From Lachnospiraceae bacterium (GTDB lineage: Bacteria > Bacillota > Clostridia > Lachnospirales > Lachnospiraceae): a DNA stretch of 41,322 nucleotides. Positions 33,514 through 41,322 of this stretch are shown in pieces. The stretch spans positions 336 through 41,657 of the forward strand of contig JAUNIR010000014.1 of the NCBI GenBank assembly GCA_030523345.1, read 5' to 3'. The notes beneath the pieces are model-generated. The model searched no databases. It was given only the letters and a program-made list of their open reading frames with translations, and had not been told where the DNA came from. A program made the translations under genes and the position numbers. Every line of letters begins with the position of its first letter. Position 1 is the stretch's first letter.

Positions 33514-34605
33514 TTAATTTATAGCATCTTCATCATCTGATATTTCTACTTCAATTTCTTCATATACGTATGTAGTTGTTTCATCCTTTACATAGTATTC
33601 ATAGTCCGGATCAACATCCCCTATTGGTACCATCTGATATCTGTGAGATACTAATAATCCATCTTCATACTCATATGTGTCTAAATTATAATAGCTAAAA
33701 GCTTTCTCATCCTCAAAAGCTTCATAAAAGTCATACTGATCTGACGTTTTTGTAAGTATATTTCCGTCTTTATCGTATGTATATGTACAATCACGGAATT
33801 CATCTAAATCATATCCGGATAATACATTTCCATTATCATCTAGTTCATAAACAATTTCTCTGCTTATTTCACCATCATCAGATGTAGCAATCTGTAGACC
33901 TGTATTATTTCCATTTTCATCATATACTAGTATATAGTCCCATGCAGGATTTTCCGGATCACGACCACACCATATAATTTTTGATAGACTTCCATCGCTA
34001 TTGTACTCATATCTATGGCAATTAGATATCTCGTAACTAATCGGGAATAAGAAGCTATACACATCAATAACATAGTCTATTTCTGTGATCTTGTTACCAT
34101 TTTCATCATATTCATAATCGGTATATCTAGTATAGCCATTATCCAACATTTCTCTTTGATCGTCAGATACGTCAAACTCACCTTCTTCGAGCATTGTATC
34201 ATAAGACATTTCCATTTCATCATAGAATAATGGATTATCAAAATAATCGTCCAATCTCATTTCCCTAGAGAGAAGTTTTTTGTCATTGTATTCATACTTA
34301 TATGTTGCATCTTTTCCAAAGAGTGACTTTTCCACTAAATTGCCTTCTTCGTCATATTTGTACTCATACTCTGCACCATCTGATTCCTTTTCAGCTGCTA
34401 TTCTCTTGACTTTTTTAGTCTTAATTTCAGGTTCTTCCACCGGCTCTTCAGGCTGTACTTCTTCCTGTTCTGTATTTTCGGTTATATTTTCTTCAGTACT
34501 AACAGTGGCCTGATTATTTTCTTTTTTTCCGCATGCGCAAAACATCAGTACAAACGCAAACAATACTGCAAATATTTGTAACCGTTTTATAAATGTTTTT
34601 TTCAT
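33514..34605 (-). CDS. Lipoprotein with YD-like repeats, unknown function
   Basis: This 363-residue protein starts with a type II signal peptide (KKTFIKRLQ, hydrophobic core, lipobox FCAC with Cys25 as probable lipidation site). An acidic Glu/Pro-rich spacer (about 30-65) should hold it away from the membrane. The rest contains at least six short repeats of the pattern YxYDxxGN (for example YEYKYDEEGNLVEK, YEYDENGNKITE, YTYDKDGNILTK), resembling RHS/YD repeats that fold into beta structures. The repeats are too few for a toxin shell, and no toxin or enzyme domain follows. AGGAG precedes the ATG. The gene starts 22 bases after the DJ-1-type gene and is probably co-transcribed with it. Surface binding is a guess. 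Confidence 0.85.
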   Translation of the reverse strand: MKKTFIKRLQIFAVLFAFVLMFCACGKKENNQATVSTEENITENTEQEEVQPEEPVEEPEIKTKKVKRIAAEKESDGAEYEYKYDEEGNLVEKSLFGKDATYKYEYNDKKLLSREMRLDDYFDNPLFYDEMEMSYDTMLEEGEFDVSDDQREMLDNGYTRYTDYEYDENGNKITEIDYVIDVYSFLFPISYEISNCHRYEYNSDGSLSKIIWCGRDPENPAWDYILVYDENGNNTGLQIATSDDGEISREIVYELDDNGNVLSGYDLDEFRDCTYTYDKDGNILTKTSDQYDFYEAFEDEKAFSYYNLDTYEYEDGLLVSHRYQMVPIGDVDPDYEYYVKDETTTYVYEEIEVEISDDEDAIN

Positions 34606-34627
34606 TTTGATCTCCTGTTTAAATTTC

Positions 34628-35176
34628 CTACATTTTTACGACTTTTTCTGCCATTGATTTTGCTTCTTCTTCACCCTTAAAAATATTTAGAAGTTCAAGT
34701 GAAAAATCAAGAGCTGTTCCCATTCCTCTTGATGTAGTTATATTTCCGTCTGTAACAACACTATCGTAACAAACCTGTGCACCTATAAGATCATCCTCCA
34801 TACCAGGATAACAAGTTGCCTTTTTACCTTCAAGCAATCCTAGTTTTCCAAATATAGTCGGTGCCGCACATATTGCTGCTATGTTTTTACCATTATTATT
34901 GTATTTCTCGATAAGTTCCATAAGCGGTTCATATTTCATAAGGTTTGTTGTTCCTGGCATTCCTCCTGGTAGAACTAGTATATCTGCTAAATCACTATCT
35001 ATATTTTCAAAGAGCAAATCCGCTTTTACATTAATTCCACGTGCACCTGTAACAATTTCATCTCCAGTAATGGATACTAATTTCACATCAATGCCTGCTC
35101 TTCTTAAAATATCAACAGGTGTTAACGCCTCTATTTCCTCAAATCCAGTTGCTAAAAAAACAAATACGTTTTTCAT
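34628..35176 (-). CDS. DJ-1/PfpI (ThiJ) family protein
   Basis: This is a 182-residue protein of the DJ-1/PfpI superfamily. The nucleophile-elbow Cys103 in AAICAAPTIFG and the partner Glu16 in ATGFEEIEA match DJ-1 Cys106 and Glu18. It also has the LPGGMPG loop (69-75) and SRGMGTALDFSLELL near the end, as in the YajL/DJ-1 branch. Proposed activities in the family are deglycase/glyoxalase and redox chaperone functions. A longer frame reaches to 35290, but the added 38 residues resemble no family member, and TAAGGAG lies just before the ATG at 35176, which I take as the real start. Confidence 0.92.
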   Translation of the reverse strand: MKNVFVFLATGFEEIEALTPVDILRRAGIDVKLVSITGDEIVTGARGINVKADLLFENIDSDLADILVLPGGMPGTTNLMKYEPLMELIEKYNNNGKNIAAICAAPTIFGKLGLLEGKKATCYPGMEDDLIGAQVCYDSVVTDGNITTSRGMGTALDFSLELLNIFKGEEEAKSMAEKVVKM

Positions 35177-35230
35177 ATTTTTCTCCTTAATATTCTGTAC
35201 TAACACTATCTTTGTGGTTTGATTTTTTAT

Positions 35231-35239
35231 ATAATACCA
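35231..35239 (-). promoter_or_regulatory. Possible extended -10 promoter of DJ-1-type gene
   Basis: On the minus strand TGGTATTAT (35239-35231) matches an extended -10 element about 55 bases before the ATG, just beyond the terminator of the sugar-transport operon. No -35 hexamer is evident. Confidence 0.4.
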
Positions 35240-35270
35240 TGAATTTGACATTTTTAGCTTGTAAATAATA

Positions 35271-35303
35271 AAAAAGCGCCACACCATCATGTGTGACGCT
35301 TTT
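35271..35303 (-). terminator. Terminator of the sugar ABC-transporter operon
   Basis: AAAGCG-T-CACAC and GTGTG-G-CGCTTTT arms (one internal mismatch) surround a 6-base loop, and Ts follow on the minus strand (GCGCTTTTTTATT). The outer A/T pairs make it usable in both directions. Confidence 0.92.
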
Positions 35304-35327
35304 AATTTATGTATTATTTAGTTAAAA

Positions 35328-36497
35328 TTATCTTTCGCTTTTGTCCTTAGCATTTAAGATATCAAATACTACAGCACCAAGAAGAACGACACCCTTAACT
35401 ACTTTCTGCCAGTTAGCATCTACGCCCATAAGTGACATACCAAGGTTGATAACACCGATAAGTGTAGCACCAATGATCATTCCAAATACTGAACCTGATC
35501 CACCATAAGCAGATACACCACCAACTACACAAGCTGAGATAGCATCCATTTCGAAGTTTGTACCAGCTGTTGAGTTAGCTGCCTGGAACTTAGCCATAAC
35601 AATCCATGCTGTAACTGTTGTGAGGATTGCCATATTAAGGTAAGCAAGGAACATTATTTTCTTTGTATCAATACCAGAAAGTCTTGTTGCTTCTGCATTA
35701 CCACCGATTGTGTAGAAATAACGACCAATAGTTGTCTTTGATGTAATGAAGCTATAGATAATAACAATCACTACTACCCAAACTAAAACTGTAGGGATAC
35801 CACCTGCAAATGCAAGCTTGTAAGCAAAAAGCATAATTGCTGAAACCATAAGTACAGTCTTAACTATTAACGCTACCATACTTTCAACTTCATAACCCTT
35901 CTTAACTTTCTGTGCTCTTGCGTTGAGCTGAAGAATTACTACTAATACTGAAGCTATAACACCAACTGCAAAACATGGAACATTGAATGCATTTGGAGCT
36001 GTTTCAAGAATCTTTCCTGAGAATACAGCTAAGAATGACTTTGGTAATGGAGCAATACTACCTGTTGTAGTATTAGAAGTAAGGAGTGCTACTGCCCATC
36101 CTCTAAATGCAAGGTAACCTGCAAGTGTTGCAATCCATGGTGGAATGTTAACATATGCTATTAAGTAACCTAAAACGCATCCATATATGGCTCCAACGAT
36201 TAATGTTATAATAATTGCTACAGGAACAGGTACTTCCTTAAGAACCATAAGAAGTCCACCTATAACACCAATAAAACATACGAATGAACCACATGAAAGA
36301 TCGATGTTACCACCTGTAAGCATACACATGAGCATACCTGTTGCAAGAATGAATACGTATGCATTCTGTGTAATAAGTGAATTGAACTGGTTTGCTGTGA
36401 ACATCTGGCCTTTTGTTGTAATTGTAAAGAAAATAAAAACAAGGACCAGAACAATTAACATTGTATTTTTCTTTAGAATTGCTACTGCATTCTTCAT
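35328..36497 (-). CDS. Sugar ABC transporter permease (second of two paralogues)
   Basis: This 389-residue permease belongs to the ribose/galactose/xylose-type (AraH/RbsC/MglC/XylH) family with about ten membrane helices. Family segments include NAYVFILATGMLMCMLTGGNIDLS, GIDTKKIMFLAYLNMAIL, MDAISACVVGGVSAYGGSGS and GVDANWQKVVKGVVLL. It is closely similar along its whole length to the permease at 36510-37682, so a tandem duplication is likely. A strong GGAGGT site precedes the ATG, 12 bases after that gene. The two may form a heterodimeric channel with the ATPase encoded upstream. Substrate: sugar, probably pentose, galactose or glucose, by analogy with the binding protein. Confidence 0.93.
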   Translation of the reverse strand: MKNAVAILKKNTMLIVLVLVFIFFTITTKGQMFTANQFNSLITQNAYVFILATGMLMCMLTGGNIDLSCGSFVCFIGVIGGLLMVLKEVPVPVAIIITLIVGAIYGCVLGYLIAYVNIPPWIATLAGYLAFRGWAVALLTSNTTTGSIAPLPKSFLAVFSGKILETAPNAFNVPCFAVGVIASVLVVILQLNARAQKVKKGYEVESMVALIVKTVLMVSAIMLFAYKLAFAGGIPTVLVWVVVIVIIYSFITSKTTIGRYFYTIGGNAEATRLSGIDTKKIMFLAYLNMAILTTVTAWIVMAKFQAANSTAGTNFEMDAISACVVGGVSAYGGSGSVFGMIIGATLIGVINLGMSLMGVDANWQKVVKGVVLLGAVVFDILNAKDKSER

Positions 36498-36509
36498 CTG
36501 TTCTACCTC

Positions 36510-37682
36510 CTACTTTTCATCTCTTTTTGACAAAATATCAAACAATACGGCAAATAAGAGAACTAATCCCTTAACAACTTTCTGGTAGTTAGCATCTACA
36601 CCCATGATTGACATGCCCTGGTTGATTACACCCATAAGTACGGCACCAATTACTACACCACCTACATTACCAATTCCACCGTATGCTGAAGCACCACCGA
36701 TGAAACAAGCTGCGATAGCATCCATTTCATAACCCTGGCCATATGTTGGCTGTGCTGAAGATGCTCTAGCAATTGTGAGAATAGCTGCGAGACCTGCGAG
36801 AAGTCCCATATTAGCATATGCGAAGAAATATACATTCTTTGTGTTAATACCTGAAAGTCTTGTTGCTTTTTCATTACCACCTACTGCGTAGAGATATCTA
36901 CCCATTGTAGTTTTTGTTGTAACATATGTATAAATGAAAAGTACAAGTCCGATCCAAACAAGCGCTGAAGGAATTCCCTTAAAGCTAGCAAGCTTGTTAG
37001 TAATCCATAAAATAACTGCAGAAATTATTACTGCTTTAGCTATTGTTCCTGCTAAAGGATCAACTGTGTATCCAGCTTTTTTAGCTTTCACTCTTCCGCC
37101 GAATGTAACTACAAGGTAAATAATAATACCAAGAATTCCAGCGATAAGACATGTTCCGTTCTTGCCTTCAACAAAGTTTGCCACATCTGGAACATAACAG
37201 TCTGCACCACCACCAAATACATTTAAGAATGTCTTGTCTTCAACTGTAACTGCAAATCCCTGAAGAACTACGTTAGCAAGTCCTCTGAATGCGTACATAC
37301 CAGCAAGTGTTGCGATGAATGGTGGAACTTTTATAAATGCTATAAAGTAACCCTGAAGCACACCAACAAGTGTACCTACTATAAGAATTACGATAACTGC
37401 TACCCAGCAATTGCCTCCTCTTTCCATGATTACGGCACCAATACCACCTGCAAAAGCGATAATTGATCCAACAGAAAGATCGATATTACCACCTGTTAAA
37501 ATACATAAAAGCATACCTGTTGCAAGTACAAATACATATGCATTCTGGCTAATAAGGTTATTAATATTCTGAGCAACAAGAATTTTTCCATCAGTTAAAA
37601 TGCTAAACAGAATGAATACTACTACAAGGGCAATAACCATGGTGTATTTCTGTAAGCTTGATAAAACTTTTGATTTTTCCAT
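36510..37682 (-). CDS. Sugar ABC transporter permease (first of two paralogues)
   Basis: This 390-residue permease is of the same RbsC/MglC/XylH type as the following gene, with about ten membrane helices. Typical stretches are NAYVFVLATGMLLCILTGGNIDLS, MGRYLYAVGGNEKATRLSGI, MDAIAACFIGGASAYGGIG and GVDANYQKVVKGLVLL. It starts only two bases after the ATPase stop, so its translation is probably coupled to it. It differs from its paralogue mainly in the large middle loops (about residues 140-220), where substrate- or partner-specific differences could lie. GguB/MglC systems normally need a single permease gene for a homodimer; the presence of two suggests a heterodimer or alternative transporters. 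Confidence 0.94.
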   Translation of the reverse strand: MEKSKVLSSLQKYTMVIALVVVFILFSILTDGKILVAQNINNLISQNAYVFVLATGMLLCILTGGNIDLSVGSIIAFAGGIGAVIMERGGNCWVAVIVILIVGTLVGVLQGYFIAFIKVPPFIATLAGMYAFRGLANVVLQGFAVTVEDKTFLNVFGGGADCYVPDVANFVEGKNGTCLIAGILGIIIYLVVTFGGRVKAKKAGYTVDPLAGTIAKAVIISAVILWITNKLASFKGIPSALVWIGLVLFIYTYVTTKTTMGRYLYAVGGNEKATRLSGINTKNVYFFAYANMGLLAGLAAILTIARASSAQPTYGQGYEMDAIAACFIGGASAYGGIGNVGGVVIGAVLMGVINQGMSIMGVDANYQKVVKGLVLLFAVLFDILSKRDEK

Positions 37683-37684
37683 TA

Positions 37685-39223
37685 TTATTCACCCCTTCCT
37701 GACTTAAGAATGCATCCCATGATAACTTCCTGTGAAGCTTCTTCCTGTGAAAGTTCTCCTACAATCTTACCTTCGTTCATAACATAGATACGATCTGACA
37801 TACCAAGAACTTCTGGAAGTTCAGAAGAAATCATGATAACTGATTTACCAGCTGCTACTAAATCATTAATGATACAGTAGATTTCGTATTTAGCACCTAC
37901 GTCAATACCTCTTGTAGGCTCGTCTAAGATAAGGATGTCTGGATCTGCAAACATCCATTTAGCAAGAAGAACCTTCTGCTGGTTACCACCTGAAAGGTTA
38001 CCAACATTCTGCTCTACTGTAGGACACTTAGTCTTAAGCTTTTCTTTATACTCAACTGCAACCTGATATTCTTTATCCTTATCAATAATCATCTTAGGTG
38101 AAATTGAATCAAGGTTTGCAAGAGTAGTATTAATCTTAATTGGATTAGAAAGAACAAGTCCATTACCCTTTCTATCCTCTGTTACGTATGCAATACCAGC
38201 ATTGATTGCATCCTTAATTGTTTTGAAGTTCTTCTGTTCTCCATCAATAATAAGTTCACCTGATATATCTTTACCATATGACTTACCAAAGATTGACATA
38301 GCAAGTTCTGTACGTCCAGCACCCATAAGTCCTGAGATACCAACAACTTCGCCCTTTCTAATATTGATAGAAACATTATCACAAACTTTTCTGCCTTCAT
38401 ACTGTGGATGATATACAGTCCAGTTTTTAACTTCCATCTTAATGTCTCCAACTTCAACGCCTGGACGCTTAGGGAAACGATCTGTAATTTCACGACCAAC
38501 CATTCCTTTGATAATTCTATCTTCCGGAATCTGCTTGTCTGGATTTTCTATAGTCTCAATTGTAGATCCATCACGTACTACTGTGATTTTATCTGCGACA
38601 TATGAAACCTCATTTAATTTATGAGATATAATAATCGATGTTAATCCTTCCTTCTTGAACTTAAGAAGAAGATCAAGAAGAGCTTTTGAATCTGATTCAT
38701 TAAGTGATGATGTAGGCTCATCAAGAATAAGAAGCTTTGCATTTTTTGCAAGAGCCTTAGCGATTTCAACAAGCTGCTGCTTACCTACACCGATATCTTT
38801 AATAAGAACCTTCGAAGACTCAGATAAACCTACCATCTTAAGGTACTTATCAGCCTCGCCGTATGTTCTATTCCAATCGATTGCAGCTTTCTTTCCCTGC
38901 TCATTTCCAAGGAACATATTCTCGCCAATTGTCATGTAGGGAACAAGAGCCAACTCCTGATGAATAATAACAATTCCCTTTTCCTCAGAATCTTTAATTT
39001 TATTAAACTTACATACTTCGCCATCGTATACGATGTCACCTGTGTATGTTCCAAATGGATATATTCCCGAAAGAACATTCATCAAAGTAGATTTTCCGGC
39101 ACCATTTTCACCAACCAATGCGTGGATCTCGCCCTCTTCAACTTTAAGATTTACATTATCAAGAGCTTTGACACCTGGGAATTCTTTGGTGATGTTTTTC
39201 ATTTCTAGTAATACCTTCGCCAA
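37685..39223 (-). CDS. Sugar ABC transporter ATPase with two nucleotide-binding domains (MglA/GguA-like)
   Basis: This is a 512-residue ATPase made of two ABC cassettes in one chain, as in MglA, RbsA, XylG and GguA. The first cassette has Walker [10 protein letters not shown] and [10 protein letters not shown], with the signature replaced by [15 protein letters not shown]. The second has a degenerate Walker A (GLMGAGRTE), signature LSGGNQQKV and [13 protein letters not shown]. This asymmetry is usual for the family. The start is TTG at 39223 with an excellent GGAGGG seven bases upstream; the first in-frame ATG (Met8) would remove the first strand. It lies 141 bases after the binding-protein gene, behind a terminator-like hairpin. 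Confidence 0.95.
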   Translation of the reverse strand: MAKVLLEMKNITKEFPGVKALDNVNLKVEEGEIHALVGENGAGKSTLMNVLSGIYPFGTYTGDIVYDGEVCKFNKIKDSEEKGIVIIHQELALVPYMTIGENMFLGNEQGKKAAIDWNRTYGEADKYLKMVGLSESSKVLIKDIGVGKQQLVEIAKALAKNAKLLILDEPTSSLNESDSKALLDLLLKFKKEGLTSIIISHKLNEVSYVADKITVVRDGSTIETIENPDKQIPEDRIIKGMVGREITDRFPKRPGVEVGDIKMEVKNWTVYHPQYEGRKVCDNVSINIRKGEVVGISGLMGAGRTELAMSIFGKSYGKDISGELIIDGEQKNFKTIKDAINAGIAYVTEDRKGNGLVLSNPIKINTTLANLDSISPKMIIDKDKEYQVAVEYKEKLKTKCPTVEQNVGNLSGGNQQKVLLAKWMFADPDILILDEPTRGIDVGAKYEIYCIINDLVAAGKSVIMISSELPEVLGMSDRIYVMNEGKIVGELSQEEASQEVIMGCILKSGRGE

Positions 39224-39306
39224 TTTTGTTCCCTCCGTTCAATAATAGAACTTATATATATACTAATTACAATGATTATTTATTTTAGAATTTAGAAATG
39301 TTTCTT

Positions 39307-39340
39307 AAAAAATGGGGGTGGGATATGGAAATCCCACCCC
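39307..39340 (-). terminator. Terminator-like hairpin between binding-protein and ATPase genes
   Basis: Perfect 10-bp arms GGGGTGGGAT/ATCCCACCCC (39315-39324 and 39331-39340) enclose a 6-base loop. On the minus strand TTTTTT follows two bases after the stem. Such hairpins commonly let the binding protein be made in excess over the membrane components. Confidence 0.88.
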
Positions 39341-39364
39341 TATAAAGTTTCTTCAAATTATATC

Positions 39365-40441
39365 TTACTGAAGATCTGCCTCTGTATAGTAACCTGAGTC
39401 AAGAAGAAGCTCTTTGTAGTTGTTAACGTCAGCGAATACTGGCTCACAAAGGTATGAAGGGATAACTCCTGTACCATTGTCATATGTCTCTGTATCGTTA
39501 ACATCAACTGTCTCACCTGAAAGGATCTGACCTGTCATCTTAACAACCTGTGAAGCAAGTGTTCTTGTATCCTTGAAGATTGACATTGACTGCTTACCAG
39601 CAAGCATGTTCTTAACGTTTGCCTTATCACAGTCCTGACCAGTAATTACAGGCCATCCAAGACCAGCTACATCATAGTTAGCTTCAAGAGCGTTCTGAAC
39701 ACCCATAGATGTTGAGTCATTTGAGCAAAGCCATACATCAAGCTTTGTTCCATCAACGTAGTTGTTAGCAATGATGTTTTCTGCTCTTGACTGAGCTGTT
39801 TCTGTAGCCCATGCTGGTGTAGCAACTTCTTCGAACTTTGTCTGTCCTGAAACTACGATGAGCTTACCTTCATCAATGTACTTCTGAAGAACATCGATAG
39901 CACCCTGGTAGAAGAAACCAGCGTTGTTGTCACCTGGGTCACCAGCTGTGATTTCCATGTTGAATGGTCCAGCTGCGTTTGCAAGATCAAGTGTCTGCTC
40001 GATGTATTCACCCTGCTTTGTACCAACCATGTAGTTATCAAATGTAGCATAGTATGAAACTGCATCTGAGTTCATGAGAAGTCTGTCATAAGCGATAACT
40101 GGGATTCCAGCTGCCTTTGCCATATCAAGAGCTTCACCAAGTGATGAACCTTCGATAGCTGCGATAACGAGAACGTTACATCCTGAGTTGATCATGTTCT
40201 CAACCTGTGAAACCTGTGTCTGTACATCGTTTGATGCGTACTGAAGATCTACTTCATAACCAGCTGCCTTAAGTTCAGCTTCCATGTTTGCACCATCCTG
40301 GTTCCATCTCTGGAGATCCTTTGTAGGCATTGAAACACCAACCTTCTTTGCTCCTGAAGCTGATCCTGTAGATCCGCCACAACCAACGAGCAATGTAGCA
40401 ACTAATGCTACGCTGAGTAATACACTAATAATTTTTTTCAT
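39365..40441 (-). CDS. Sugar-binding lipoprotein of ABC transporter (ChvE-like)
   Basis: This is a 358-residue periplasmic-binding-protein-fold lipoprotein of the type 1 sugar class. Residues 1-21 are a lipoprotein signal (LLVGC lipobox, Cys21), and a Gly/Ser-rich linker follows. The mature part begins KKVGVSMPTKDLQRWNQDG and has VSQVENMINSGCNVLVIAAIEG, IPVIAYDRLL, WLCSNDSTSMGVQNAL and GWPVITGQDCD, which match ChvE and xylose/glucose-binding relatives of Firmicutes. ChvE-type proteins bind several aldoses, so the precise sugar is open. The GGGAGG site is 11 bases before the ATG. The gene is first in its operon, and the terminator-like hairpin after it fits high expression. Confidence 0.95.
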   Translation of the reverse strand: MKKIISVLLSVALVATLLVGCGGSTGSASGAKKVGVSMPTKDLQRWNQDGANMEAELKAAGYEVDLQYASNDVQTQVSQVENMINSGCNVLVIAAIEGSSLGEALDMAKAAGIPVIAYDRLLMNSDAVSYYATFDNYMVGTKQGEYIEQTLDLANAAGPFNMEITAGDPGDNNAGFFYQGAIDVLQKYIDEGKLIVVSGQTKFEEVATPAWATETAQSRAENIIANNYVDGTKLDVWLCSNDSTSMGVQNALEANYDVAGLGWPVITGQDCDKANVKNMLAGKQSMSIFKDTRTLASQVVKMTGQILSGETVDVNDTETYDNGTGVIPSYLCEPVFADVNNYKELLLDSGYYTEADLQ

Positions 40442-40502
40442 TTGTGTAATATCCTCCCGTTAAAATATTAAATTTCGGGTTTATACCCTTCCTACATTTA
40501 GC

Positions 40503-40508
40503 ATTCTA
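40503..40508 (-). promoter_or_regulatory. Probable -10 of the sugar ABC-transporter promoter
   Basis: On the minus strand TAGAAT (40508-40503) is preceded by TGA, an extended -10 element (TGATAGAAT), about 60 bases before the ATG of the binding-protein gene. No convincing -35 is seen, which fits an activator-dependent promoter. Confidence 0.45.
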
Positions 40509-40665
40509 TCACGCATCAAATAGCAGTTATTTGCGACATTCTGTAAATTTTTGTTACGCAATTTACATAATTTTTACATATGCTAGCATTTTTTTGTTGT
40601 GCACGTGAACGCAAACACAATTTTGTACTAATCTCAATCACAAAAATGTGCTAGCAAATAAAATC

Positions 40666-40694
40666 TTGACGTATAAACCTACGTTTTGTAATAT
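40666..40694 (+). promoter_or_regulatory. Promoter of the EIIC gene
   Basis: TTGACG (40666-40671) and TAATAT (40689-40694) are spaced by 17 bases on the plus strand. Transcription would start near 40701, 40 bases before the ATG. A TGCTAGCA palindrome lies ten bases upstream of the -35. Confidence 0.65.
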
Positions 40695-40740
40695 TCTAAA
40701 CGAAACAAATAATGTACTTATTAATAGGAAATATCAAATT

Positions 40741-41322
40741 ATGAAAGATGAAAGTACGACTAGCACTGAAACCAAGAAGAAAAGTGCTTATAACACAGTT
40801 ATTGATCAGATAACAGGAATATTTCTTCCTATATTAAGTTATCTTACCGCAGCAAGTATTTTGAAAAGTGTTGTGATGATATTGGCAACTTTGAATATTT
40901 TATCAGTTGACAGTGGATTGTATCAGGTCTTCTATGCCGTATCTGATGGTTTTTTCTACTTTCTTCCTTTTTTGCTTGCAATAACAACGGCAAAACAATG
41001 GAAAACAGATATGTTTATAGCACTACTTATTCCTATCGCAATGCTATATCCACAACTTAATACTATTATCGAGGGCAATACTCAGATAATTAAATTGTTT
41101 GGAATCACAGTTCCTTCTACAGTATATCATTCGAGTGTAATACCTGTGATTCTTGCCATTGGTCTTTTACACTTTGTTGAAAAGCCATGCGACAAGCTTC
41201 CCGACTCTATCAAGGGATTTATGAAACCAATAATATGCTGCATAATCGTTCTTCCAGTCACATTTCTTCTTTTTGGACCAATAGGTTCTTGGATTGGAAA
41301 TGCGCTCACTACAATATTCTTT
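40741..41322 (+). CDS. PTS EIIC sugar permease, beta-glucoside/glucose type (N-terminal part, cut by right edge)
   Basis: An open plus-strand frame starts at ATG 40741 (AGGAA ten bases upstream) and continues past the right edge, giving 194 residues. After a short polar, Thr/Lys-rich N-terminus it reads GIFLPILSYLTAASILKSV, then SDGFFYFLPFLLAITTAKQW, LIPIAMLYPQL, PSTVYHSSVIPVILAIGL and FGPIGSWIGNALT. These segments match the membrane domain EIIC of the BglP/glucose-sucrose family of phosphotransferase permeases. There is no EIIB domain in front of it, although many family members have one there; EIIB and EIIA may follow outside the window or be encoded elsewhere. It is the only plus-strand gene of the window. 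Confidence 0.85.
   Translation, partial: MKDESTTSTETKKKSAYNTVIDQITGIFLPILSYLTAASILKSVVMILATLNILSVDSGLYQVFYAVSDGFFYFLPFLLAITTAKQWKTDMFIALLIPIAMLYPQLNTIIEGNTQIIKLFGITVPSTVYHSSVIPVILAIGLLHFVEKPCDKLPDSIKGFMKPIICCIIVLPVTFLLFGPIGSWIGNALTTIFF

Larger units (their letters stand above)
40442..40740. promoter_or_regulatory. Divergent control region with paired palindromes
   Basis: This 299-base non-coding stretch separates the binding-protein gene (left, minus) from the EIIC gene (right, plus). Besides one promoter in each direction, it has the palindrome TGCTAGCA twice (40581-40588, as part of ATGCTAGCAT, and 40649-40656, just upstream of the EIIC -35), 68 bases apart. Between them lie the overlapping GTGCAC and CACGTG sites near 40599-40607. 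An inverted pair GTAAAT/ATTTAC lies near 40543-40566. The layout suggests shared regulation by a dimeric sugar-responsive factor, possibly with looping. I see no small gene here. Confidence 0.6.

Noticed and set aside
35177..35290. N-terminal extension of the DJ-1-type protein
   Set aside because: It has no family similarity, and a TAAGGAG site lies directly before the internal ATG at 35176.
41127..41309. 60-codon minus-strand frame at right edge
   Set aside because: It lies antisense within the EIIC coding frame, which has clear family motifs.
1..41322. Insertion sequences, phage genes, tRNA or rRNA genes
   Set aside because: No transposase or integrase motifs, inverted terminal repeats or tRNA-like cloverleaf were noticed; a tRNA scan would be needed for certainty.

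Overview
The window looks like a piece of a low-GC Gram-positive chromosome, most likely from the family Lachnospiraceae (Butyrivibrio/Roseburia/Lachnospira-like). This is inferred from the gene families and the promoter and Shine-Dalgarno style; no rRNA gene is present and the genus cannot be fixed. Apart from one partial gene at the right edge, every gene is on the minus strand, so transcription runs from high to low coordinates.

Region 1 (1-12513) is a cell-surface polysaccharide operon. It contains a NeuB-type nonulosonate synthase, two Wzx-like flippases, a fused CMP-sugar synthetase/PseG-like protein, two GT4 and one GT2 glycosyltransferases, a polyprenyl-phosphate sugar transferase, a ChbG/HpnK-type deacetylase, a membrane-anchored unknown, and the start of a polytopic membrane protein cut by the left edge. 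Many genes overlap by 1-14 bases. A structured 123-base gap between a flippase and the neuA-like gene is the main interruption. Region 2 (12557-17339) holds an NlpC/P60 cell-wall hydrolase with its own promoter and terminator, typA (BipA) and lgt under one good promoter, and a small membrane protein. The TetR-family regulator that follows (17373-17939) has an unusual array of ten 13-bp tandem repeats in front of it (17961-18090).

Region 3 (18141-25924) is the most unusual part. A consensus promoter is followed by a 29-codon leader peptide with nine leucines, then a terminator with a competing 13-bp antiterminator pairing: a leucine attenuator. The genes behind it encode (a) a LeuA-like protein that has lost the catalytic and metal-binding residues of isopropylmalate synthase but keeps the leucine-type regulatory domain, (b) a single polypeptide joining a xylose-isomerase-like TIM barrel to an acyl-CoA synthetase, and (c) a complete pyruvate:ferredoxin oxidoreductase. 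Spacing (1-base overlap, then 18 bases) suggests one transcript. I infer a leucine-responsive acyl-CoA/2-oxoacid metabolism unit; its chemistry is unknown.

Region 4 (25934-33456) is the proteostasis cluster tig-clpP-clpX-lon-ysxC plus a cation-diffusion-facilitator transporter. The tig leader carries an odd terminator-like inverted repeat whose 5' arm overlaps the predicted transcription start. Region 5 (33514-35239) has a DJ-1/PfpI protein and a lipoprotein with YD-like repeats. Region 6 (35271-41322) is a sugar ABC transporter (lipoprotein binding protein, double ATPase, two paralogous permeases) with a terminator-like hairpin after the binding-protein gene. It is divergent from a PTS EIIC protein that runs off the right edge, and the 299-bp region between them contains paired palindromes.
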